Shown in pieces: positions 42,990 through 51,014 of a DNA stretch of 64,000 nucleotides; positions within the stretch are counted from its first letter, which is position 1, and each line of letters begins with the position of its first letter. Location of the stretch: assembly GCF_003177035.1 (NCBI RefSeq), contig NZ_CP029488.1, positions 248,001 through 312,000 on the forward strand, given 5' to 3'. A model generated the notes under the pieces. That model worked only from the letters and a program-made list of their open reading frames with translations, was not told the origin of the DNA and made no database searches. The translations under genes and the position numbers were made by a program. This stretch comes from Salinisphaera sp. LB1 (lineage in GTDB: Bacteria; Pseudomonadota; Gammaproteobacteria; Nevskiales; Salinisphaeraceae).

Positions 42990-44183
42990 TTACCGATCGC
43001 GCAATAACATCAGCAACAGTCCGAATGCGGCCAGCTGGGTGGCGACGACGAACGCGATTACCGCCACCCACGACAGGCCGTAGAGCGCGCCGATGATGGT
43101 CGAGCCGCCGAGCCACGCAATACCGTAGGCCGCCGTGAACAGGCCATAGGCCGTGCCCCGCCGCGCGCTCGGCGCCAGATCGGCCACCGCGGCGCGCAAG
43201 GTCGATTCGTGGATGCCCATGGCCGCGCCCCAGAGCGCCGCCCCGATCCATATGGCCGGGGCGGAGTCGGTGAATGCGAAGATCGGCACCAGGCCGGCCA
43301 GGGGCAGCGCAACCATCAGTGCACGCAGACCCACGCGATCGTAAAGCCAGCCGGAGCCCAGGGCAGCCAGCGCCGCGGCGGCCATGGCAATGGCATAGGT
43401 CACCGGAATCAGCGCCGGTGCGATCACCCCATCGACCTGGTCGTGATAGGCAAGCACGGCGAAGGTCGAAAAACCCAGCATCGCCACCGCCGTGAAGGCG
43501 GTATACAGCCAGAACGCACGCGACAGACCGCTCGCATTCGCCGCCGGGGCGGGCGACGCGCTGGCGTTTTGGCCGGCATCGTAATCCACGGGGGTCGGCA
43601 CACGGCGGCGCAGCCAGATCAGCGTGAGCAGTGCGAGCACCCCCGGCACGGCGAGAACGGCAAAGCCCGCGCGATACCCCGACAATACGATCATCCCGGC
43701 CACCAGCAGCGGCCCGATGAACGCGCCCGACTGGTCCATGGCTTCATGCACGGCAAACGCCAGGCCGCGGCCGAACGAGGCATGGCTCGCGGCCGCCAGC
43801 ATGGTATCGCGCGCCGGCGTACGCACGGCCTTGCCGAACCGCTCGCCGACGACCAGTGCGCCGGCCTGGGCGAGCGTGGACGCGATCGCGAGCACCGGCA
43901 CCGCGACGAGCGTGATGGCATAACCGGCGATCGAGAGCGTCCAGTAGCGCTGCGTACGATCCGATAGCGGGCCGCTGGCCAGCCGCAACACCAGCGCGAC
44001 CGCCTCGCCCAGCCCGGTGATCAGGCCCACCGTCATCGCCGAGGCACCGAACGTGGCCAGATACGGCCCGGTCACGCTGCGCGCACCTTCGTAGACCATG
44101 TCCGCGAGCATGCTGACCAGGCCGAAGGCGATCACGAACTGGCGTGCACTCAAGCGGTTACGATGCGTGCTCGCTGTATTCAT
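42990..44183 (-). CDS. Major facilitator superfamily transporter
   Basis: A 397-residue MFS protein with 12 hydrophobic segments. Visible motif elements: ASGPLSDRTQRYW (loop 2-3, motif A type, near residue 70), GERFGKAVRTPARDTML near 112 and SGWLYDRVGLRALM (loop 8-9) near 275. The start is ATG at 44183; a GTG one codon earlier is equivalent. It shares the strand with dmeF, whose stop lies 55 bases upstream. Substrate is unknown. The motif VRTPARDTML is common in MFS proteins found in metal-resistance loci. Confidence 0.85.
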   Translation of the reverse strand: MNTASTHRNRLSARQFVIAFGLVSMLADMVYEGARSVTGPYLATFGASAMTVGLITGLGEAVALVLRLASGPLSDRTQRYWTLSIAGYAITLVAVPVLAIASTLAQAGALVVGERFGKAVRTPARDTMLAAASHASFGRGLAFAVHEAMDQSGAFIGPLLVAGMIVLSGYRAGFAVLAVPGVLALLTLIWLRRRVPTPVDYDAGQNASASPAPAANASGLSRAFWLYTAFTAVAMLGFSTFAVLAYHDQVDGVIAPALIPVTYAIAMAAAALAALGSGWLYDRVGLRALMVALPLAGLVPIFAFTDSAPAIWIGAALWGAAMGIHESTLRAAVADLAPSARRGTAYGLFTAAYGIAWLGGSTIIGALYGLSWVAVIAFVVATQLAAFGLLLMLLRDR

Positions 44184-44238
44184 CACGGTCTATTCCCAAG
44201 TCAACAAACGCGGCGTGCCAGATCCGCAGCGCCAATAC

Positions 44239-45237
44239 TCACGAGCCGATTTCGATGCGCGTCGAATGCAGGGTCGGCAGATGATCGGCCAGCGCGCGCC
44301 GCACCGCCTCCACAATGCGATCCGTCTCGGCCACCGGCAGCGCGCCATCGAGCCGGATCGTCAGCTCGACTGCCAGTTCGTGGCCCAGCCAGCGCGCGCG
44401 TACATCCGTCACGCCCTGTACCTCTTCGACATGCTCGGCCGCATGGTGGATTTCGTCGATCAGCTGCGGCTCGACGCCGTCCAGCAAACGTGTGAACACG
44501 GCACGCGCGGATTGCCAGACGATGCCGAAGATGGCGATCGTGATCAGCAGGCCGATGACGGGATCGGCCAGCGGGAAACCCAGCCATACACCCAAGGCCC
44601 CGACCACGACCGCCAGGCTGGTCAGCCCGTCGGTACGCGCGTGATAGCCGTCGGCAATCAGGGCCGCGCTGTTCATCTGCCGCCCCACGCGAATACGGAA
44701 CACCGCCACGATCTCGTTGCCGGCAAAGCCAAGCAGGCCGGCCAGCGCCACCCAGCCGAGCTGCGCGATCGGCTGCGGGTGCACAAAACGGTTGACGGCC
44801 TCGTACCCGGCGACCAGCGCGCTGAACAGAATAATCAGCACTACCACGACACCGGCCAGGTCCTCGACCCGGCCATAGCCGTAGCTGAAGCGCCGCGTGG
44901 TCGGCCAGCGCGCCAGGCGGAAGGCGACCCACAACGGAATCGCGGTGGCCGCATCGCCGACGTTGTGAATGGTGTCGGCCAATAGCGCCACACTGCCGGA
45001 CCACAGTGCGATCACCAACTGACCCAGCGCTGTCACGGCCAGAATGACGAACGACCACTTGATCGCCCAGATCCCGCGCTCGGTCGCGGCCAGGCTCGGA
45101 TCGACCACGCCGTGCATGTGACCATGGCCGGCGCCGTCATGCGCATGATGCCCGTGTTCGTGATGGTGATGGGCCCCGTCATCGCTCGCGCCGAAGCCGA
45201 GCCAATCCCGTACGGCCTTGATCGAGGGCTTGCTCAT
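44239..45237 (-). CDS. dmeF: DmeF-type cation diffusion facilitator (Co/Ni efflux)
   Basis: A 332-residue CDF exporter. A His-rich N-terminus (GAHHHHEHGHHAHDGAGHGH, about residues 21-40) precedes six helices. Metal sites are HNVGD after LLADTI near 88 and YHARTDGLTS near 193, i.e. the H/D and D/D pairs typical of CDF site A. A soluble C-terminal domain ends ADHLPTLHSTRIEIG. The start ATG overlaps the repressor stop as ATGA. The pairing with a CsoR/RcnR-type repressor matches DmeRF loci of Co/Ni resistance. Confidence 0.87.
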   Translation of the reverse strand: MSKPSIKAVRDWLGFGASDDGAHHHHEHGHHAHDGAGHGHMHGVVDPSLAATERGIWAIKWSFVILAVTALGQLVIALWSGSVALLADTIHNVGDAATAIPLWVAFRLARWPTTRRFSYGYGRVEDLAGVVVVLIILFSALVAGYEAVNRFVHPQPIAQLGWVALAGLLGFAGNEIVAVFRIRVGRQMNSAALIADGYHARTDGLTSLAVVVGALGVWLGFPLADPVIGLLITIAIFGIVWQSARAVFTRLLDGVEPQLIDEIHHAAEHVEEVQGVTDVRARWLGHELAVELTIRLDGALPVAETDRIVEAVRRALADHLPTLHSTRIEIGS

Positions 45238-45506
45238 AGATATTTCGTGATCGACTTGAATTCGTCCATGAGCACACGTGCCTGCTCGCGGTCCTTTTCG
45301 AACAGATCGATGTCGAAGCAATGATCGACATGATCGTGTACCAGCGTGCGCTTGGCATTCGTGATCGCGTTCTCCACGGCGCTCAATTGCTGGGCGATCT
45401 CCAGACAGCCCTGCTCTTCCTCGAGCATTTTGACCACACGGCCCAGATGGCCCTGGGCGCGCTTCAGGCGATTGATGATCTGCGGATGGGATTCGTGCTT
45501 GCTCAT
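45234..45506 (-). CDS. dmeR: DmeR/RcnR-type metal-sensing repressor
   Basis: A 90-residue protein of the CsoR/RcnR family: IINRLKRAQGHLGRVVKML near residue 10, GCLEIAQQLSAVENAITNAK near 33, LVHDHVDHC near 55-63. Possible ligands are the Cys in GCL, the His 25 residues on, Cys at +29 and N-terminal His4/His7, suited to Ni or Co. Start ATG 45506. Its stop overlaps dmeF. It should bind the dyad at 45513-45534, releasing it with metal. Confidence 0.85.
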   Translation of the reverse strand: MSKHESHPQIINRLKRAQGHLGRVVKMLEEEQGCLEIAQQLSAVENAITNAKRTLVHDHVDHCFDIDLFEKDREQARVLMDEFKSITKYL

Positions 45507-45512
45507 GCCAAT

Positions 45513-45534
45513 ATCCTATCCCCCTGGATAGGAT
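45513..45534. promoter_or_regulatory. RcnR/DmeR-type operator
   Basis: ATCCTATCC and GGATAGGAT form an inverted repeat around CCCT, an AT-containing dyad flanking a C-tract as in RcnR/DmeR sites. It starts 7 bases upstream of the dmeR start and covers its ribosome site, implying autorepression. The 45535-45686 remainder is empty. Confidence 0.72.
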
Positions 45535-45686
45535 TGTGACAACAAACGAGAACCCGGTTGGTTGCAGCCGATGGCCGGCCGTTTTAAAGAGCACGAGTAC
45601 CCTCGGCCCCGGGCAACGCCTGCACAAGCGGCCTGCATCGACAGCCCACACGACCCGATTCGGCATGTCGTTGGGTGTGAACGCCC

Positions 45687-46289
45687 CTAACTTCGACTCG
45701 CGGGACGCTTAAAGCGCCAATACAGATAGCCCGCAGCCCCGAGGACCCCAACCCCGGCCACGACATAGAGGTCGATCGGCCCCGCGGCATCGATGAAATG
45801 CCGAAACTGCTTGCCGAACCAGTACACGCCGAAGCCCCAGACGCCAACCCATAACGCGGCGCCGATGGCGTTATAGAGGGTGAACATCGGCGCCGCCATC
45901 GAGCCCACGCCCGCGACAACGCCATTGAGCTGCCGCAGGCCGAACACGAATCGCGCGAATACCACGATCACCCGCCCGTAACGCGCAAAGAAACGCTCGA
46001 CACGCGCCAACCGTTGCTCGGTGATCCCGACCCGCGCGCCATGCCGTAGCACGAGCCGTCGGCCACCGAAGCGACCGACCGCATATCCGATATTGTCGCC
46101 CAGAACCGCGCCGGCCCAGGCCGCGACCAGCAACCCGACGATCGACAGTTTGCCCTGCGAGGCCAGCAACGCCGCCGAGACCAGCGCGGTTTCGCCGGGC
46201 GCGAGCAGAATGCCGAAATCCTCGACCAGCACGATCACGAACACAGCCCACGGTCCGTACTGGCTGATCATCGACGTGATATGCGACAT
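45687..46289 (-). CDS. DedA family membrane protein
   Basis: A 200-residue DedA/VTT protein with the core VLVEDFGILLAPGETALVSAA (as VLVEDFGILLAPGE near residue 20 and TALVSAALLAS), GDNIGYAVGRFGG near 64 and the membrane-embedded ARFVFGLRQLNGVVAG near 112-127 with its conserved arginine. DedA proteins are linked to lipid scrambling and proton-motive-force homeostasis. The start is ATG at 46289. It stands alone between dmeR and the RND operon; no motif ties it to metals. Confidence 0.88.
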   Translation of the reverse strand: MSHITSMISQYGPWAVFVIVLVEDFGILLAPGETALVSAALLASQGKLSIVGLLVAAWAGAVLGDNIGYAVGRFGGRRLVLRHGARVGITEQRLARVERFFARYGRVIVVFARFVFGLRQLNGVVAGVGSMAAPMFTLYNAIGAALWVGVWGFGVYWFGKQFRHFIDAAGPIDLYVVAGVGVLGAAGYLYWRFKRPASRS

Positions 46290-46505
46290 GCGGTCCCTGT
46301 GATTTCGGCGGTTTACGCCACCCCGAAGCCTATCGGCACGGCAACGCCTCGACGCGTCTGTCTACGGCGCTATCTGACGGCTACACCGGTCAACAAAAAC
46401 ACCGGCCTCATGGTCGTTTCAATAGATTGGACCCGGCAGGTCGGGGTGAACGGCCTCACCCCCGGCGAACGAAAGTCATTTTGCCGTGCCCCGGACATCC
46501 CTGCT

Positions 46506-49500
46506 TCAGTCCGCCTGCTTTTGCCGTCGAGACAGATACAGCGCCGGAATGAGATTGGTCGTCAGCAGCGCGCTCCAGATCATGCCGCCGAGAATCACGA
46601 TGGCCAGGCCTTGCTCGGGTGCGGCGCCCTGCCCCCAGCCGAGTGCGGTTGGCAACATGCCGAGCACGGCGGTCAGCGTCGTCAGCACGATCGGCCGAAA
46701 ACGCACCCGCACCGCTTCACGCACGGCCTCCGCCACCGGCTGCCCGGCCGCTTCGTTCCGTCGCACTCGAAACAGCAAGACGATGCCGTGATTCAGGCTC
46801 AAACCGAGCAGGGCCAGAAACGCCACCAGCCCGGTCGCGTTCAGGCCGACGCCGCTGAGCACCAGCGCCAGTACGCCGCCTGTGAATGCCAGTGGGATTT
46901 GCAGTAACAGCAATCCGGGCGCCAGCAGCCCGTCGAACTGGATGATCAGAATACCTACCATGAGCACGAATGCGGCGATCGCTGCGATGCCGATACCGAT
47001 CGCCGCGTGCATAAGTTTGGGATACAGTCCGCCGAAGCCGATGCGATAACCCGGCGGTAGATGCAGGCCTTGGATCGCTTTTTTGGCGCCCGAGACCGCG
47101 CTGCCGAGCGACCCGGTCGGCGTGGCGAGAATATCCAGCGCCCGGGCGCCGTCGACATGGCGCAGTTGGTTGGGCGCATTGACTAGCTTGAGTTGGGCGA
47201 GCTGGCCGAGCTGTGTCCAGCCCTTGTGGGTATGGATCGGCAACTGCCGCATCCCTGCCAACGACAGATCGGGGGCCTGGGCCAGACGAACGTAGAGGTC
47301 CAACGGCACATTGCCGTCGGGAATCTGAGCGACCGTGTCGCCGGTCAGCAGCGGATCGATCTGGGCATAAAGGGTGCTAGGAGTCAGGCCATAGGCGGTC
47401 ATCGCGCCGGGTTTGGGCTTGAGGTGGAGCTGCGGGATGGGGTAGCTGTCGTTATTGAAAATGGAAGTCAGGCTCGGTACGTGGCGCAGTCGTGCCCCGA
47501 TTTTATTCGACAGCGAGCGCAGCTTGCTGATGTCGTGGCCGAACACGCGCAGAACAAACGGTTGCGGCAAACCCGACAGGCTTTCGCCGAGGCGCTCGAT
47601 GGTGGGCGTGTCGATCGCCATCTCGACGCCGGGGATCTGGCCCTCCTTGAGCAGACGCTGACCGAGTTGGTTGAGGCTGTTCACGCCGATGCCCGGCTTG
47701 AGTACCGTTTGGATTTCCCCGGCGTATCCCGGTTCGGTATAGGCCGTGGTCGACGCCGATCCGATTCGCGCATAGGTATGTGCCACTGCCGGATCGGCGC
47801 GCAGACGCTGGGTAATGGTGTCCACCGCGGCCTCGGTCTGGTGCAGGCTGGTGCCCGGCGGTAAGGAAAAACCGATGAGCATGTCCCCTTCGTTGGGCAA
47901 CGGCAGGAAATTGACCGACACCAGTACCAGGCCGGCAGCGCTGATGAGCAACAGGGCAACACAGCCCGCCAGGCTCGCGCGCGGGAAGCGGGTGACCCGA
48001 TCGAACAGCCGTTCGTTGAGGCCTTGCAGGCGGTCGAGTGCACGGGCCGCCGCGGTCGGCCGCGTCCGTGGGCGGGCCCCTATGAAGCCCAACCCGAGCG
48101 GAATCACGGTCAGAGAAATGAACATCGAGGCGCCAATCGCCAGCGCCATAGCCAGCGCAAACGGAATGAAGAACAAGCCCGCCAGACCGCCGACGAACAA
48201 CAGCGGCACGAACACGGAGACCGTGGTCAGGCTGCCGCTGACATCGGGACTGGCGATATCGGCCAGCCCCTGGCGTATGCCCGCCCAGTGGGCATCACCG
48301 GCTTCCCAGCGATGATAGATCGCCTCCAGGACGATAATCCCGTCATCGGCCAACAGACCCACAGCCACTGACAGCGCGCCCAGTGTCAACAGGTTCAGGC
48401 TTTCGCCGAACGCATAGAGCCCCGCGATGCCCAGCAGCAGCGACAGCGGGATACTCAGCGCCAGCGCCCAGATGCCGCGCCCGGCACCCAGGATCCAGAA
48501 CAGCACCGCGATTGCCAGCGCGGCGCCAATCACCAGGTTGCGGCCCAGGTCCGAACCGATCAGACCCACCAGATAGCCCTGGTTGTAGATCTGCACCCAG
48601 TGTACGCCGTGCGGGAGTTGCCCGAGCGTCTGTTTCAACTTGGCTTTTACAGCCTGGTCGACGGGCTGGGTGGAGGCCCCGGGTTGTTTGAACACAGTGA
48701 GTGCGATACTCGCCCGGCCATCCAGCTTGATCGCGCTCCGGGTCGGCTCTGGAGCACGCTCGACGTGTGCCAGATTGTGCAGGGCCACCGGCCCGTGCCG
48801 GGTCTGGACCGGTATCTTCGCCAGCGCCGACGCGTGGTGCGTCAGGTTGCGGGCCTGGATCAGCACGTGCTGATGGCCGGCGTGGATATACCCGCCCGAG
48901 CGCAGCAGGACGTGCTGTTTCAAGGCTTTGGTCAGGGCTGTAACCGAGACCCCGTAATGATGCAATGCCTGGAGATCGGGCTGGACCCACAGCGCGTCGT
49001 GGCCAGTCCCGTAGACTTCCACGCGCTGGACGCCGGATAGTGCCTGCAGGGCCGGCTTGATGGTCGCCCGTACGGCGCGTTGTACGGCCACCGGCGCCAC
49101 GCCGTTCGGGATCTGTGCCGTATAGTCGGCAACTTCGTTGATAGCGTTGCCCATGAGTTCCGCGTACGGATGCGCAGCGGCGGGCAGGTTGCCGCGGGCG
49201 CGGTCAATCGCGCTGTTCACGGCTTGCAGATCCTGTTGGGGATTGGTGTTGCTGGTAAAGCGCACGGTGGTCTGAACTTGCCCGTGGCCCATGGTCGAGC
49301 GCACGCTCGCTACATGCTGCAGGGCCTGGATCCGGCCTTCGATCGGCCGCGTGATCTCGGCCTCCAACTGTTGCGCGGTGGCGCCGGGATCGCGGGTGAT
49401 GATGTTGATCTGCGGATAGTCGAAATGGGGCAACACCTCGACCGGGATATGCAGCCAGGCATAGACGCCGTAGACGATCAGCGCGCCGAACAACAATACC

Positions 49501-49553
49501 CACGGCAAGGGGCGCGCGAGCACGCGCCGGAGTGACGACATCAGCGGACTCAT
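46506..49553 (-). CDS. RND efflux pump (CusRS-box operon 1)
   Basis: A 1015-residue RND transporter. The TM4 segment ALSVAVGLLADDGIIVLEA near residues 390-408 has the adjacent aspartates used as proton relay in many RND pumps, unlike the single VDG/VDA of classical CzcA/CusA. Two long periplasmic loops and the IPLAFTGGVLALVLSG helix near 888 support the family. The ATG at 49553 abuts the adaptor stop without a gap. No outer membrane factor belongs to this unit, so it probably borrows the OMF at 55168. Copper or silver is a reasonable substrate because of the promoter boxes, but it is not proven. Confidence 0.88.
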   Translation of the reverse strand: MSPLMSSLRRVLARPLPWVLLFGALIVYGVYAWLHIPVEVLPHFDYPQINIITRDPGATAQQLEAEITRPIEGRIQALQHVASVRSTMGHGQVQTTVRFTSNTNPQQDLQAVNSAIDRARGNLPAAAHPYAELMGNAINEVADYTAQIPNGVAPVAVQRAVRATIKPALQALSGVQRVEVYGTGHDALWVQPDLQALHHYGVSVTALTKALKQHVLLRSGGYIHAGHQHVLIQARNLTHHASALAKIPVQTRHGPVALHNLAHVERAPEPTRSAIKLDGRASIALTVFKQPGASTQPVDQAVKAKLKQTLGQLPHGVHWVQIYNQGYLVGLIGSDLGRNLVIGAALAIAVLFWILGAGRGIWALALSIPLSLLLGIAGLYAFGESLNLLTLGALSVAVGLLADDGIIVLEAIYHRWEAGDAHWAGIRQGLADIASPDVSGSLTTVSVFVPLLFVGGLAGLFFIPFALAMALAIGASMFISLTVIPLGLGFIGARPRTRPTAAARALDRLQGLNERLFDRVTRFPRASLAGCVALLLISAAGLVLVSVNFLPLPNEGDMLIGFSLPPGTSLHQTEAAVDTITQRLRADPAVAHTYARIGSASTTAYTEPGYAGEIQTVLKPGIGVNSLNQLGQRLLKEGQIPGVEMAIDTPTIERLGESLSGLPQPFVLRVFGHDISKLRSLSNKIGARLRHVPSLTSIFNNDSYPIPQLHLKPKPGAMTAYGLTPSTLYAQIDPLLTGDTVAQIPDGNVPLDLYVRLAQAPDLSLAGMRQLPIHTHKGWTQLGQLAQLKLVNAPNQLRHVDGARALDILATPTGSLGSAVSGAKKAIQGLHLPPGYRIGFGGLYPKLMHAAIGIGIAAIAAFVLMVGILIIQFDGLLAPGLLLLQIPLAFTGGVLALVLSGVGLNATGLVAFLALLGLSLNHGIVLLFRVRRNEAAGQPVAEAVREAVRVRFRPIVLTTLTAVLGMLPTALGWGQGAAPEQGLAIVILGGMIWSALLTTNLIPALYLSRRQKQAD

Positions 49554-50606
49554 TCAGCCGGGCTTCTGATAGTGCTGTGAGAAATGACGATGGAACGTCA
49601 GATAGGCGTGATCCACGACCACCGACGTCCCGGCGGATAAGCCGTGGGATATCAAGGTATCGTTGCCGCGGCTGGACCCGCGGGTCACGCGTTGTCGCTT
49701 CGTGCCTTTCGCGGTCTTGACCAAAACCCACCAATGGCCCTGATACAGGATCAGGGCCCGGGTCGGCACCATCACCCCAGTTTGCCGCGCACCTTGCAAC
49801 ACGACCGTGCCGGCTTCGCCGCTGATCCAGCGGTTGTTTTTCGCGCGCGAACGCAAACCGACCGGACGGCCGCCGCCCGAACCGGCCACCGCGAGGACAC
49901 GCGCCACCCGAACGGGGATCGGCTTGCCGCCGTCGGCCGGCATGAACTGCCCATGCATACCGACGTGAACGGCCGCGGCGCGCGCGCCGTAATACGTGGC
50001 CTTCAGCCACAGGCCATGGGTCGGCTGGACCGTCAACACCGTCTGCCCGGTGGCGACACGTTGGCCGTTGGCGACCGCGACCGCCGTCACCGTTCCGGTT
50101 GCTGGCGCCCGCAGCACCGCATTTTTCTTAACGGCCTGCAACGCCGACTTGGCGGCGGACAGCTGTGCCTTGGCCTGCGCGACGGCAGCCTGTGCGTTAT
50201 ACAGGTCTTGGCGGGTGCTCAGGTGGGCCGCGCGTTTTTTCTGCGTGATTGCCAGGGTGTGCCGGGCCGCCCCCAGTTTTGCCCTGGCCGCCGCGACGGC
50301 CGTGCGACGCTGTTCCCGCAGCGCCCGGATTTCGGGGCCCTGCAGTGTACCGAGCGACGCGCCGGCGGTGACGTGCTGGCCGGGATCGATGTTCAAACCG
50401 GCGATCCGCCCGGTCTGCGCGGACTGCAGCCGGGCCTGTGCAATCGGCACGACCTCGGCATAGGCCGTCAGATCACGCGTTACCGTACGCGACTGTGCGG
50501 TGACCGTCCCCGGCGCGCTCCAGGCCGGCGCACAACACAGCAATGCCACGAGGCCCAGAAGACAAGCCGCGCGGGACCAAACAATGGGGCGAGCGAGCGT
50601 AGACAT
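49554..50606 (-). CDS. RND periplasmic adaptor (CusRS-box operon 1)
   Basis: A 350-residue membrane-fusion protein with a signal peptide (WSRAACLLGLVALLCCAPAWS). The barrel-sandwich halves are LQSAQTGRIAGLNIDPGQHV near 58 and VLRAPATGTVTAVAVANGQ near 145; the alpha-hairpin lies between (Ala/Gln-rich, about 85-140). No Met-rich or His-rich metal-binding tail is visible. The ATG at 50606 is used over one ten codons earlier because the signal peptide fits it better. Regulatory boxes begin 20 bases upstream. Confidence 0.85.
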   Translation of the reverse strand: MSTLARPIVWSRAACLLGLVALLCCAPAWSAPGTVTAQSRTVTRDLTAYAEVVPIAQARLQSAQTGRIAGLNIDPGQHVTAGASLGTLQGPEIRALREQRRTAVAAARAKLGAARHTLAITQKKRAAHLSTRQDLYNAQAAVAQAKAQLSAAKSALQAVKKNAVLRAPATGTVTAVAVANGQRVATGQTVLTVQPTHGLWLKATYYGARAAAVHVGMHGQFMPADGGKPIPVRVARVLAVAGSGGGRPVGLRSRAKNNRWISGEAGTVVLQGARQTGVMVPTRALILYQGHWWVLVKTAKGTKRQRVTRGSSRGNDTLISHGLSAGTSVVVDHAYLTFHRHFSQHYQKPG

Positions 50607-50625
50607 GGCGGCCAGTCTGACAAGC

Positions 50626-50667
50626 CGACCTGTCATTCACCTGACATTCCAATGACATTTCTGTCAG
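50626..50667. promoter_or_regulatory. 42-bp TGACA/TGTCA box array, operon 1
   Basis: Half-sites CTGTCA, CTGACAT, ATGACA and TGTCAG occur in order within 42 bases. The last two form ATGACA-N4-TGTCA, like CusR/CopR boxes. The array at 56714-56755 has the same half-sites at identical spacing (32 of 42 bases the same). Confidence 0.72.
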
Positions 50668-50727
50668 GCTCGCAACGTCGGCCCACCGTAAGCATCCTGC
50701 CCTCACCCGTTGACGCGCGTTCGGGCG

Positions 50728-50988
50728 TCAATGGGTGATGCCTGAGAGCGTGTCCTTGACGCTCCAGGGCAGGAACTCACCAATGCGGCTGATCGGCAGA
50801 TCAGCGATACGCTCCAGCACAAGCTTCAGCCAGGCTTCGGGATTCACCCCATTGAGTAACGCGGTGCCGATCAGCGTGTAAACGCTGGCAGCCCGTTCGC
50901 CACCGGCGAACAGATAGTTTTTTCGACCGAGGGCCACGCAGCGCAACGTGTTCTCCGCCAATGTGTCGGCGACAGATTGGCATATCAT
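50728..50988 (-). pseudogene. IS66-family transposase C-terminal fragment
   Basis: The frame encodes DTLAENTLRCVALGRKNYLF and then GTALLNGVNPEAWL and ERIADLPISRIGEFLPW, which is the extreme C-terminus of IS66 TnpC. The usual AGxxxGGERAA spacing is shortened to AGGERAA. Nothing of the rest of TnpC, TnpA/TnpB or the terminal repeats is found. It is wedged between two RND operons, suggesting they were brought together or split by this element. Confidence 0.78.
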
Positions 50989-51014
50989 TCAGATCGCGCT
51001 CGACCCGTTGACAC

